Shown piece by piece: positions 1 to 5,619 of a stretch of DNA of 5,621 bases. The notes below the pieces were generated by a model, which was not told where the DNA came from, did no database searches, and saw only the letters and a program-made list of their open reading frames with translations. The stretch is from Lactobacillus sp. (lineage in GTDB: Bacteria > Pseudomonadota > Alphaproteobacteria > RF32 > CAG-239), in the NCBI GenBank assembly GCA_031263385.1, contig JAISFX010000028.1, forward strand, positions 1-5,621, written 5' to 3'. Position 1 is the stretch's first letter. The number at the start of each line of letters is the position of its first letter. Position numbers and translations under genes: made by a program.

Positions 1-1
1 T

Positions 2-163
2 ATGGACATGCTGACAGTTCTGTACCAGTATGATGCCGAGATACAAACCTACCTAAGTATGCCAACCGATGGTGATACTAATGAAGAGCTGTCCGAAAGT
101 AATAAGCATTTAGACCATTGTATAAAAACAACTACCCAAGGTCTTAAGAAAATTTGCAAATAG
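2..163 (+). CDS. 3' end of an unrecognised gene (partial or very short)
   Basis: An open frame enters at the left window edge and ends with TAG at 161-163. From the ATG at position 2 it reads 53 residues, beginning MDMLTVLYQYDAEIQTYLSM and ending GLKKICK. The first ATG lies one base from the edge, so the true start cannot be judged, and this may be the tail of a longer protein. The peptide is hydrophilic, with an acidic middle (DGDTNEELSES) and a basic C-terminus, and shows no membrane segment. It has two cysteines near the end but no paired CxxC motif. A strong hairpin terminator begins 25 bases after the stop, which supports a real gene ending here. I do not recognise the family. The spacing and the terminator separate it from kdsA, so no functional link to kdsA should be assumed. 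Confidence 0.5.
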   Translation: MDMLTVLYQYDAEIQTYLSMPTDGDTNEELSESNKHLDHCIKTTTQGLKKICK

Positions 164-187
164 CTTAACACAGCTCAGAACAAAGAC

Positions 188-220
188 AGAGGTTCGCTTT
201 TAACAAGCGAACCTCTTTTT
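188..220 (+). terminator. Rho-independent terminator after the first frame
   Basis: A perfect 12-base-pair stem (188-199 with 205-216, AGAGGTTCGCTT against its complement) encloses a 5-base loop. It runs straight into TTTTT and then a further T-rich stretch. The stem is long and GC-containing, so this is a textbook intrinsic terminator. It lies 25 bases after the TAG at 161-163 and isolates kdsA from upstream transcription. Confidence 0.9.
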
Positions 221-222
221 GT

Positions 223-251
223 TTGCAAACATCAATAAATGTTGCTAACCT
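223..251 (+). promoter_or_regulatory. Putative kdsA promoter (extended -10 type)
   Basis: TTGCAA at 223-228 matches the -35 consensus at four of six positions. It is followed by a 17-base spacer and TAACCT at 246-251, a weak -10. TGC directly before the -10 gives the extended -10 motif. The predicted start of transcription near 258 leaves a leader of roughly 28 bases before the ATG at 286. A promoter is expected here because a strong terminator precedes it. The hexamers themselves are only moderate matches. The same geometry recurs upstream of recO and of the gene at 4290. Confidence 0.45.
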
Positions 252-285
252 CAAACATGGTTTTAACGATAGAAAGGCATCTTAA

Positions 286-1131
286 ATGGTGGAGCAACGC
301 GTAGTAAAAATTGCAAATTTTGAAATCAGTAATAAACACCCTATATTCTTAATGGCAGGACCTTGCCAGATAGAATCCAAACAGCATGCTATTGATATGG
401 CTGGCTGGTTGGTAGAAATCACTAAAAGAAGAGGCATTAATTACATTTTTAAAGCATCTTTTGACAAAGCTAACCGCACTTCAATCAACAGCATCAGAGG
501 AGTAGGGCTGGAAAAAGGTATGGAAACCTTTGACGAGATTAAAAAACTTTATGGCTGCCCTGTTGTAACAGATATTCATACAGAGGAACAGTGCGCCGAG
601 GTTGCTAAACACGTTGATGTCCTCCAAATCCCTGCATTTTTGAGCCGTCAGACAGACTTATTAGTGGCTGCAGCCAAAACCGGCAAAGTCATCCACGTTA
701 AAAAAGGTCAGTTTGCCGCCCCTTGGGAGATGAAAAACGTTATCCAAAAATCAATCGACAGCGGCAACCCTAATATCTGCATTACCGAGCGTGGCTCAAG
801 CTTTGGCTACAACACTCTTGTAACAGATTTGAAAGGCCTTCCGCAAATGGCAATAGACACAGGCTGCCCATTGATTATGGACTGCACACACTCTGTTCAA
901 CAACCCGGTGGTCAAGGCACATCAAGTGGTGGACAGGGTTGGCTAGCTCCGGCAATGGCTCGCGCTGCAATTGCTGTTGGCGTTGCCGGTATCTTTGCTG
1001 AGACCCATGATAACCCGGAAAAAGCATTATCTGACGGTCCGAACATGATACCACTAAAAGATATGGAAAGACAAATTGAGAACTGGCAGAAATATGATGC
1101 CATAACCAAATCTATCCAAATCGAGTACTAA
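286..1131 (+). CDS. kdsA: 3-deoxy-D-manno-octulosonate 8-phosphate synthase, metal-dependent type
   Basis: This cytoplasmic enzyme condenses phosphoenolpyruvate with D-arabinose 5-phosphate to give Kdo 8-phosphate, the committed step toward the Kdo of lipopolysaccharide. The 281-residue length is normal for the family (E. coli has 284). Visible landmarks are AGPCQIES at 24-31, the phosphate/PEP-binding KASFDKANR at 56-64, PAFLSRQTDL at 116-125, HVKKGQF at 137-143 and DCTHSVQQPGGQG at 199-211. Cys27, His202, Glu239 and Asp250 match the spacing of the four metal ligands known in the Aquifex enzyme (Cys11, His185, Glu222, Asp233). E. coli KdsA has Asn in place of the Cys, so this one belongs to the metal-dependent class. 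The start is supported by AGAAAGG at 271-277, eight bases before the ATG. Terminators flank it on both sides, so it appears to be a single-gene transcript. In many alphaproteobacteria kdsA sits near pyrG and eno; neither is seen here. Confidence 0.97.
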   Translation: MVEQRVVKIANFEISNKHPIFLMAGPCQIESKQHAIDMAGWLVEITKRRGINYIFKASFDKANRTSINSIRGVGLEKGMETFDEIKKLYGCPVVTDIHTEEQCAEVAKHVDVLQIPAFLSRQTDLLVAAAKTGKVIHVKKGQFAAPWEMKNVIQKSIDSGNPNICITERGSSFGYNTLVTDLKGLPQMAIDTGCPLIMDCTHSVQQPGGQGTSSGGQGWLAPAMARAAIAVGVAGIFAETHDNPEKALSDGPNMIPLKDMERQIENWQKYDAITKSIQIEY

Positions 1132-1148
1132 TCTAAAATATTTGTACT

Positions 1149-1184
1149 AAAACAGGCAAGTTCTAATTACTTGCCTGTTTTATT
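1149..1184 (+). terminator. Rho-independent terminator after kdsA
   Basis: A perfect 13-base-pair stem (AAAACAGGCAAGT at 1149-1161 with its complement at 1169-1181) encloses a 7-base loop. It lies 17 bases beyond the kdsA stop. The descending arm ends in TTTT, followed by an AT-rich stretch. The ascending arm begins with AAAA, so the structure could also stop transcription from the other strand, although no minus-strand gene is visible on its right. Confidence 0.85.
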
Positions 1185-1195
1185 GTTTTAAATCA

Positions 1196-1224
1196 TTGCT
1201 TTCGTGCGGTTAATTTGCTAGATA
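1196..1224 (+). promoter_or_regulatory. Putative recO-parC promoter (weak, extended -10 type)
   Basis: TTGCTT at 1196-1201, a 17-base spacer and TAGATA at 1219-1224 form a weak sigma-70-like pair, with TGC directly before the -10 as an extension. Each hexamer matches consensus at only three of six positions. The case rests on the preceding terminator, which means recO needs its own promoter, and on the shared geometry with the other two promoters in the window. The predicted transcription start near 1231 would leave a leader of only about 11 bases, barely enough for the AAGAGG ribosome site at 1231-1236. The true promoter could therefore lie slightly upstream. Confidence 0.35.
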
Positions 1225-1241
1225 TCTATTAAGAGGCAAAC

Positions 1242-1958
1242 ATGAACATAACTGATGAAGGCTATATTATAAATATGCGCAAACACGGCGAGAGCTCTTT
1301 AATTCTCACCGTTGTCACGCGCGAGCACGGCAAAATCGTGGGCTATGCCAAAGGGGGGCTAAGCAAAAAATCTTTAGGAATCTATCAGTTAGGCAATTAT
1401 ATAAGAGTAGATGCTTATGCCCGTGTAGAAGAAAACATGTTAAGCTTCAAGTGTGAACTCCTAGCCCCAACCTCGGTCAATTTCTTAAGCGACCCCAGAA
1501 AACTTGCTTGCTTGTCATCCTTGTGTGCTTTATGCAATGGCTGCCTGCCCGAGAAAGACAACATCGAAAGACTGTTTTATTATATCGATAGCTTTTTTAA
1601 CCTTATACTTGAAGATAATTGGGTAAGTAACTATTCTTACTTTGAATATTATCTTTTAGACTATCTTGGAATCGGGCTCGATTTATCCGAATGTTCAGCC
1701 ACCGGAGCTACTGACAACCTCACATTTGTATCCCCTAAAACAGCCAAAGCTGTTTCTTATGAGGCAGGACTCCCATACAAAGACAGGCTCTTTGCTTTTC
1801 CGCATTACATCTTAGACAACAATTATCATCCACAAGCACCTGATGTCAAAAACCTCCTAAAAATGACCGAGTTTTTCCTCAATAAAAATTTTTTTAGCAC
1901 TCACAACTTGAAATTCCCTCAAAGCCGTGCTAATTTGCTTTCGCAATTAAATATATAA
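1242..1958 (+). CDS. recO: DNA repair protein RecO
   Basis: RecO works with RecR (and RecF) to load RecA onto SSB-coated single-stranded gaps, and it can anneal complementary strands. At 238 residues the length is normal. The N-terminal OB-fold region (about 1-78) has the family pattern: DEGYIINMRKHGESSLILTV at 5-24, then REHGKIVGYAKGG at 27-39. A helical C-terminal domain follows. CSATGATDNLTFVSPKTA at 151-168 and VSYEAG at 171-176 resemble the stretch I know from alphaproteobacterial RecO proteins, which lack the four-cysteine zinc site of Deinococcus RecO. The cysteines at 90, 95, 98 and 101 are not in that domain position. AAGAGG at 1231-1236, five bases before the ATG, supports the start. 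parC begins 11 bases after the stop, so the two genes probably share a transcript. In many alphaproteobacteria recO follows rnc and era; here kdsA and a terminator precede it. Confidence 0.95.
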   Translation: MNITDEGYIINMRKHGESSLILTVVTREHGKIVGYAKGGLSKKSLGIYQLGNYIRVDAYARVEENMLSFKCELLAPTSVNFLSDPRKLACLSSLCALCNGCLPEKDNIERLFYYIDSFFNLILEDNWVSNYSYFEYYLLDYLGIGLDLSECSATGATDNLTFVSPKTAKAVSYEAGLPYKDRLFAFPHYILDNNYHPQAPDVKNLLKMTEFFLNKNFFSTHNLKFPQSRANLLSQLNI

Positions 1959-1969
1959 GTACATAAGAA

Positions 1970-4189
1970 ATGACCGAACCAACTGAAAAAGTAAAAGACG
2001 TACAACTCGCTGAAGAGCTTAGCAAAAGATATCTTTCTTACGCTATGTCCACAATCGTATCTCGTTCCTTGCCTGATGTAAGGGATGGCCTTAAGCCTGT
2101 GCATCGTCGTCTGCTTTATGCTATGCGCCAACTGCATCTTGACCCCAAATCAGGTTACAAGAAGTGCGCCCGTGTGGTTGGTGATGTTATCGGTAAATAT
2201 CACCCTCACGGTGATAGCGCTGTATATCAGGCAATGGTTCGTCTGGCGCAAGATTTCTCTGTTCGTTACCCAATGGTTGATGGCCAAGGCAACTTCGGCA
2301 ATATCGACGGTGACGGCGCAGCTGCCATGCGTTATACCGAGGCGAAATTGACCGAATATGCTATGGCTATGATGGAAGGACTTAACGAAAACGCTGTTGA
2401 CTTCCGCGAGACCTATGACGGCGAAGAGCACGAACCTGTTGTAATGCCGGGCATGGTTCCAAACCTGCTTTGTAATGGTTCATCAGGTATTGCTGTTGGT
2501 ATGGCCACCAACATTCCTCCGCACAATTTAAGTGAAGTCTGCGATGCACTTTTATATTTGATTGAAAAACCCGATTGCGATGAAGACCCTCTGGTCAAAA
2601 AAATCAAAGGCCCAGATTTTCCTACCGGCGGCACTATTGTTGACAGCTATTCTTCAATCTTAGCCACTTATAAACAAGGCAAGGGCAGCTTTAGAATCCG
2701 TGCAAAATGGCAAAAAGAAGAACTGAGCCATGGCTTGTATCAGATTATCATTACCGAAATCCCGTATCAGGTTCAAAAATCTAAATTAATTGAAAAAATC
2801 GCTATCTTGATTAATGAGAAGAAAGTCCCTCTCTTAACAGATGTTCGTGATGAATCTGCCCAAGATGTGCGCATTGTTTTAGAGCCGAAGAACCGCACTG
2901 TTGATGCCGCTCTTTTAATGGAACACCTCTACAAACAGACAGAGCTTGAAGTCAAATTCAATATGAATATGAATGTTTTGGATTCTGACGGCGTGCCAAG
3001 AGTTATGAGCATTAAAGAGGTTCTGGCAGATTTCTTAAAGCATCGCATTAATGTTTTGCAGCGTCGCGTTCAGTACAGATTAGACAAGATAAACAACCGT
3101 CTTGAAATTTTGGCTGGCTATTTGATAGCATATCTTAACCTTGATGAAATCATCCGCATCATCCGTGTAGAAGATGAGCCTAAAGCGAAGATGATGAAGA
3201 AGTTCAAGCTCACAGAAAATCAAGCAGAAGCCATTTTGAACATGAAGCTTCGCTCTCTTCGCAAGCTTGAAGAAGTTGAAATTAAAAAAGAATTTGACGA
3301 CCTGTCAGCAGAAAAAGCCGAGCTTGAAGCTCTGTTGGCTGATGAAGGCAAACGTTGGGAAGCAATCTCTCTTGAGATTAAGTTAATCAAAGACAAGTTC
3401 AGCAAAAAGACTGCCTTGGGCAAACGCCGCACAGACTTTGCTGAAATCTCTGAAGAAATCGAAGTCCCATTAGAAGTTCTTGTTGAAAAAGAACCTATTA
3501 CCGTAATCTTGTCAGAAAAAGGTTGGATTAGATACATTAAAGGCCATGCTAATCTTGAAGAAGAGTTCAAATTCAAAGATGATGACAGCCTGTCTTTCGC
3601 AATTCATGCCCAGTCAACTGATAAAATTGTAATGTTTGATACATCAGGCAAATTCTTTACTGTTTCTGCTCATGAAATCCCAAGTGGCCGCGGATTCGGT
3701 CAGCCTTTAAGACTAATGGTTGACTTAGGCAATACTGACGAAGTTGTAAGCATGTTTACTTATGAGCCTGACATATCTTATCTGGTTGCCTCCGATGCTG
3801 GCAAAGGCTTCGTTGTTGAAAACAGCCACATCTTGGCTCAAACCAGAAACGGCCGTAAAATCATGAACTTAGAAGATAAAGAGAAAGCCGTTTACTGTAT
3901 CCCTGTCACCGGCAATATGGTTGCTGTTGTTGGCAACAACCGCAAACTTTTGGTCTTTAATATTGAAGAAATCCCAACCATGGCAAGGGGCAGGGGTGTT
4001 GCTCTTCAAAAATATAAAGACGGTCATATCTCAGATATCCAAATTTTCAAAGAGGAAGAAGGCTTCAGCTTCAACCGTGGCAATGGTATCGGAACAGAGT
4101 TTGACTTAATCACTTGGCTTGGTCACCGTGCCGGAAGCGGAAAGATGGTTCCTAACGGCTTCCCCAAAAGCAATAAATTCTTCAAATAA
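1970..4189 (+). CDS. parC: DNA topoisomerase IV subunit A
   Basis: ParC pairs with ParE (not in this window) to form topoisomerase IV, which cuts and reseals double-stranded DNA to unlink daughter chromosomes. At 739 residues it fits ParC (E. coli has 752) rather than the longer GyrA. The cleavage core (about 13-490) contains [20 protein letters not shown] at 31-50, [12 protein letters not shown] at 78-89 and the catalytic Tyr122 in AAMRYTE. The C-terminal beta-pinwheel region (about 495-735) lacks the GyrA-box of gyrase, which argues for ParC. The ending GFPKSNKF resembles other alphaproteobacterial ParC proteins. Gln87 occupies the position where E. coli ParC has Glu84, while Ser83 (E. coli Ser80) is present. 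The start is fixed by a TAA in frame two codons upstream and by conserved sequence from residue 13. The ribosome site is poor (only ATAAGAA next to the ATG), suggesting translation coupled to recO. No obvious terminator follows. Confidence 0.96.
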   Translation: MTEPTEKVKDVQLAEELSKRYLSYAMSTIVSRSLPDVRDGLKPVHRRLLYAMRQLHLDPKSGYKKCARVVGDVIGKYHPHGDSAVYQAMVRLAQDFSVRYPMVDGQGNFGNIDGDGAAAMRYTEAKLTEYAMAMMEGLNENAVDFRETYDGEEHEPVVMPGMVPNLLCNGSSGIAVGMATNIPPHNLSEVCDALLYLIEKPDCDEDPLVKKIKGPDFPTGGTIVDSYSSILATYKQGKGSFRIRAKWQKEELSHGLYQIIITEIPYQVQKSKLIEKIAILINEKKVPLLTDVRDESAQDVRIVLEPKNRTVDAALLMEHLYKQTELEVKFNMNMNVLDSDGVPRVMSIKEVLADFLKHRINVLQRRVQYRLDKINNRLEILAGYLIAYLNLDEIIRIIRVEDEPKAKMMKKFKLTENQAEAILNMKLRSLRKLEEVEIKKEFDDLSAEKAELEALLADEGKRWEAISLEIKLIKDKFSKKTALGKRRTDFAEISEEIEVPLEVLVEKEPITVILSEKGWIRYIKGHANLEEEFKFKDDDSLSFAIHAQSTDKIVMFDTSGKFFTVSAHEIPSGRGFGQPLRLMVDLGNTDEVVSMFTYEPDISYLVASDAGKGFVVENSHILAQTRNGRKIMNLEDKEKAVYCIPVTGNMVAVVGNNRKLLVFNIEEIPTMARGRGVALQKYKDGHISDIQIFKEEEGFSFNRGNGIGTEFDLITWLGHRAGSGKMVPNGFPKSNKFFK

Positions 4190-4227
4190 TATTCGTTTAC
4201 CTGCTTCATTTTGCGCTTGGTTCTTTA

Positions 4228-4256
4228 TTGACGATTTCGTCTGTGCATGCTATTTT
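4228..4256 (+). promoter_or_regulatory. Strong putative promoter for the 4290-5199 gene pair
   Basis: TTGACG at 4228-4233 matches the -35 consensus at five of six positions. After a 17-base spacer comes TATTTT at 4251-4256, a four-of-six -10, with TGC directly before it (extended -10). The predicted transcription start near 4263 gives a leader of about 27 bases. A short inverted repeat, GACGA-TT-TCGTC at 4230-4241, overlaps the -35 and the start of the spacer, where a repressor could bind, though five-base arms can arise by chance. This is the best promoter match in the window. Confidence 0.65.
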
Positions 4257-4289
4257 ACAGCCTAAATTTAATGAAAATGGCAAATTTCA

Positions 4290-5048
4290 ATGACAAATGA
4301 TAATGACTACGACCTCATAGACGAGCTTCCTGAAAAATGTTCAGAGGCAAAATATGCTCACTCTACAGACGAGCAAAAGAAGGCTCGTTTTGACAGATAT
4401 TTTAAGAGCAACTCCCAAGACTTTAAGGGTGGAGTATATTCTGTTGTTATGGTAGGAGACTATTTTGACTTCAAATACATCATGGATGAAGATAAATATC
4501 ATGAGGTTGGCGGCATAACCAGACTTGAAAGCCCGCAAATAAAGCTGTCATTGGTTTTTGATAAAGAGAAACTAAAAAAAGACCGCCGAGAAAACATTGC
4601 ATTAAGAGTTCCGCCTAATCTTTTTGAGAGCAGCGAGTTACCCGATTCTAAAATCGGCAACCTTAGTGTTAAATACAACAAAAAATTTACCTTAGTAAAA
4701 GATAAATCTTTTGATATTGATAGACAAAGCAATGTTGAGGCGGCAAAAAAACAACTATTAAGCCTTTTTACAGACCTCAAAACAATTCGCAATGACGAGA
4801 TATTGAAAAAAGCTTATGAGTTCTTAGATAGTGATAATCCTGATTTGGCTTTTGTCCCTACTGAAAAGGAAGCGGTCCAAATTAGAGACTCTGTTTTTGA
4901 TGAAAAAAACAAACTCATAAAAAAAGCCAAACAAGAGACAGAGAGGAATATTATTAAAAATTTGACCAATTCGGTGGCAAAATCACCCGAAAATGAACAA
5001 AACTTAGCAATTCAGGTAAAGGTAAAAAATGGCGGAAATTCTTTTTGA
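4290..5048 (+). CDS. Hypothetical protein, 252 residues, cytoplasmic, charged
   Basis: I do not recognise this protein. It has no signal peptide, no hydrophobic segment long enough to span a membrane, and only one cysteine (Cys17), so it is probably soluble and cytoplasmic. The N-terminus is acidic (DNDYDLIDELPEK at 4-16). Residues about 45-145 alternate polar and hydrophobic positions in short runs that suggest beta strands, for example VYSVVMVGDYFDFKYI at 49-64 and IKLSLVF at 84-90. Residues about 148-228 look helical, with a charged stretch at 202-221 that could form a short coiled coil. The start is set by a TGA in the same frame at 4272-4274 and by the promoter at 4228-4256; the ribosome site is weak. 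The last 20 bases overlap the next gene in another frame, so the two are likely translated together. Base and codon use resemble the neighbouring core genes. Confidence 0.8.
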   Translation: MTNDNDYDLIDELPEKCSEAKYAHSTDEQKKARFDRYFKSNSQDFKGGVYSVVMVGDYFDFKYIMDEDKYHEVGGITRLESPQIKLSLVFDKEKLKKDRRENIALRVPPNLFESSELPDSKIGNLSVKYNKKFTLVKDKSFDIDRQSNVEAAKKQLLSLFTDLKTIRNDEILKKAYEFLDSDNPDLAFVPTEKEAVQIRDSVFDEKNKLIKKAKQETERNIIKNLTNSVAKSPENEQNLAIQVKVKNGGNSF

Positions 5049-5199
5049 GCTTATTAAAATCGGAAATTCTGTAAAGGTCACAGCGATTGACCCAATTACA
5101 GGGATAGAGGCAGCTGTTGTTGTTCCTTCAAACCTGCCGATTTCTCAGGCCAAACAGCAAGCTCTCAAAAAACTCAAATACATTTTAAGCAAAAAATAA
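5029..5199 (+). CDS. Small DUF6898-like protein, 56 residues
   Basis: The reading frame encodes 56 residues, including FELIKIGNSVKVTAIDPITG at 6-25 and ending in a basic helix, QAKQQALKKLKYILSKK. The pattern of an FE-x-x-x-IG start, then VKVTAIDPxTGxE, then a C-terminal LRKLxYVL-like helix is what I recall of DUF6898, a small family found mainly in alphaproteobacteria and sometimes mislabelled as serine hydroxymethyltransferase. That match is from memory. Its molecular function is unknown to me. AGGTAAAGG at 5014-5022, six bases before the ATG, is a strong ribosome site. It lies inside the end of the preceding gene, whose stop at 5046-5048 falls 17 bases into this one, indicating translational coupling. 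A terminator hairpin starts within its last codons and includes its TAA. Confidence 0.8.
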   Translation: MAEILFELIKIGNSVKVTAIDPITGIEAAVVVPSNLPISQAKQQALKKLKYILSKK

Positions 5200-5239
5200 A
5201 GACGGCTGTTAGATTAGGCCGTCTTTATTCGTTTTTTTT
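5195..5239 (+). terminator. Rho-independent terminator, likely acting on both strands
   Basis: A perfect 12-base-pair stem (AATAAAGACGGC at 5195-5206 with its complement at 5218-5229), plus one extra T-G pair inside, encloses a loop of about 9 bases. On the plus strand it is followed within two bases by eight T residues (5232-5239). On the minus strand the descending arm runs into TTATTTTTT, complementary to the A-run at 5191-5196. The converging minus-strand frame stops at 5239-5241, directly at the edge. The stop codon of the small upstream gene (5197-5199) lies in the left arm. Confidence 0.9.
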
Positions 5240-5526
5240 CAATAGTCATAATTATCGAAGTTGTGTTGAACAATCTCGTTCGAGAGTTGATGCAAGTCTG
5301 TAAAGACATCCACACCAATCGTCACTCCTTCAATTATGGAGACAACCAGCGCATCGTTATTTAACTCGCTTAAGATTTTCATCTCTTCCAAGGCTCTGGA
5401 TTTGTTCACTTCACCAAAACAATTATACCTAATGTTACGCCGCTCCCAATAACATGTCCCTATAATATCATACCGTGAGTATACAACATCATTTGTAGGA
5501 GCAAGCTTGCTTACTTTTACTATCAT
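5239..5526 (-). CDS. Hypothetical protein, 95 residues, minus strand
   Basis: I do not recognise this protein. It reads MIVKVSKLAPTNDVVYSRYD at 1-20, then an aromatic and basic stretch with two cysteines (Cys25, Cys36), a likely helix at 43-57, a hydrophobic run LVVSIIEGVTIGVDVF at 60-75, and an acidic aromatic end (DNYDY). The hydrophobic run is short and broken by charged residues, so it looks like a core strand rather than a membrane helix. The start is bounded by an in-frame TAA two codons upstream. No ribosome site is visible. A TATAAA-like box (minus strand, 5543-5538) lies 11 bases before the ATG, so a near-leaderless message is possible. Codons such as ATA, CGG, AGG and GGG are used more freely than in parC, which hints at acquired DNA or a chance frame. 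Its stop abuts the bidirectional terminator, which favours a real gene. Confidence 0.5.
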   Translation of the reverse strand: MIVKVSKLAPTNDVVYSRYDIIGTCYWERRNIRYNCFGEVNKSRALEEMKILSELNNDALVVSIIEGVTIGVDVFTDLHQLSNEIVQHNFDNYDY

Positions 5527-5562
5527 AAGTTAAGAATTTTATATTAAACAATTGATTTTGAT

Positions 5563-5619
5563 TTACATCTCATGGAAAATATTTTCCGATTGCTCAAAAG
5601 CATCGTTAAGATCAAGCAG
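5563..5619 (-). CDS. Possible C-terminal fragment of a minus-strand gene
   Basis: A minus-strand frame enters from the right window edge and ends with TAA at 5565-5563. Its visible 18 residues read LLDLNDAFEQSENIFHEM, an amphipathic, acidic stretch that would make a sensible protein end. It is co-directional with the 95-residue frame, which starts 36 bases further along. Only a short piece is visible and two other frames also stay open here, so this is a tentative call with no family assignment. Confidence 0.35.
   Translation of the reverse strand: MLDLNDAFEQSENIFHEM

Noticed and set aside
912..1109. Minus-strand frame of 65 residues inside kdsA
   Set aside because: It is antisense to the conserved metal-ligand region of kdsA, with no ribosome site or known motif.
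1501..1550. Cysteine cluster in RecO (Cys90, 95, 98, 101) as a zinc site
   Set aside because: The known RecO zinc site lies in a later part of the protein with a different spacing, and these cysteines sit in a helical segment. Metal binding is possible but unsupported.
2085..2634. Plus- and minus-strand frames of 73-93 residues inside the parC cleavage core
   Set aside because: They overlap the most conserved part of parC and have no independent start signals, so they are shadows of that gene.
3220..3576. Minus-strand frame of 118 residues inside parC
   Set aside because: It is rich in Ser and Leu, as expected from the complement of Glu- and Lys-rich codons in parC. It has no recognisable motif and lies fully inside a certain gene.
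1970..4189. Possibility that the topoisomerase gene is gyrA
   Set aside because: The GyrA-box is absent from the C-terminal domain, the length of 739 fits ParC, and it follows recO as parC does in related bacteria.
4341..4792. Two minus-strand frames (65 and 97 residues) inside the 252-residue gene
   Set aside because: Both are rich in Ser and Leu, as antisense frames of Lys- and Glu-rich genes tend to be. The plus-strand gene has a promoter, a bounded start and a coupled downstream gene, so it is preferred.
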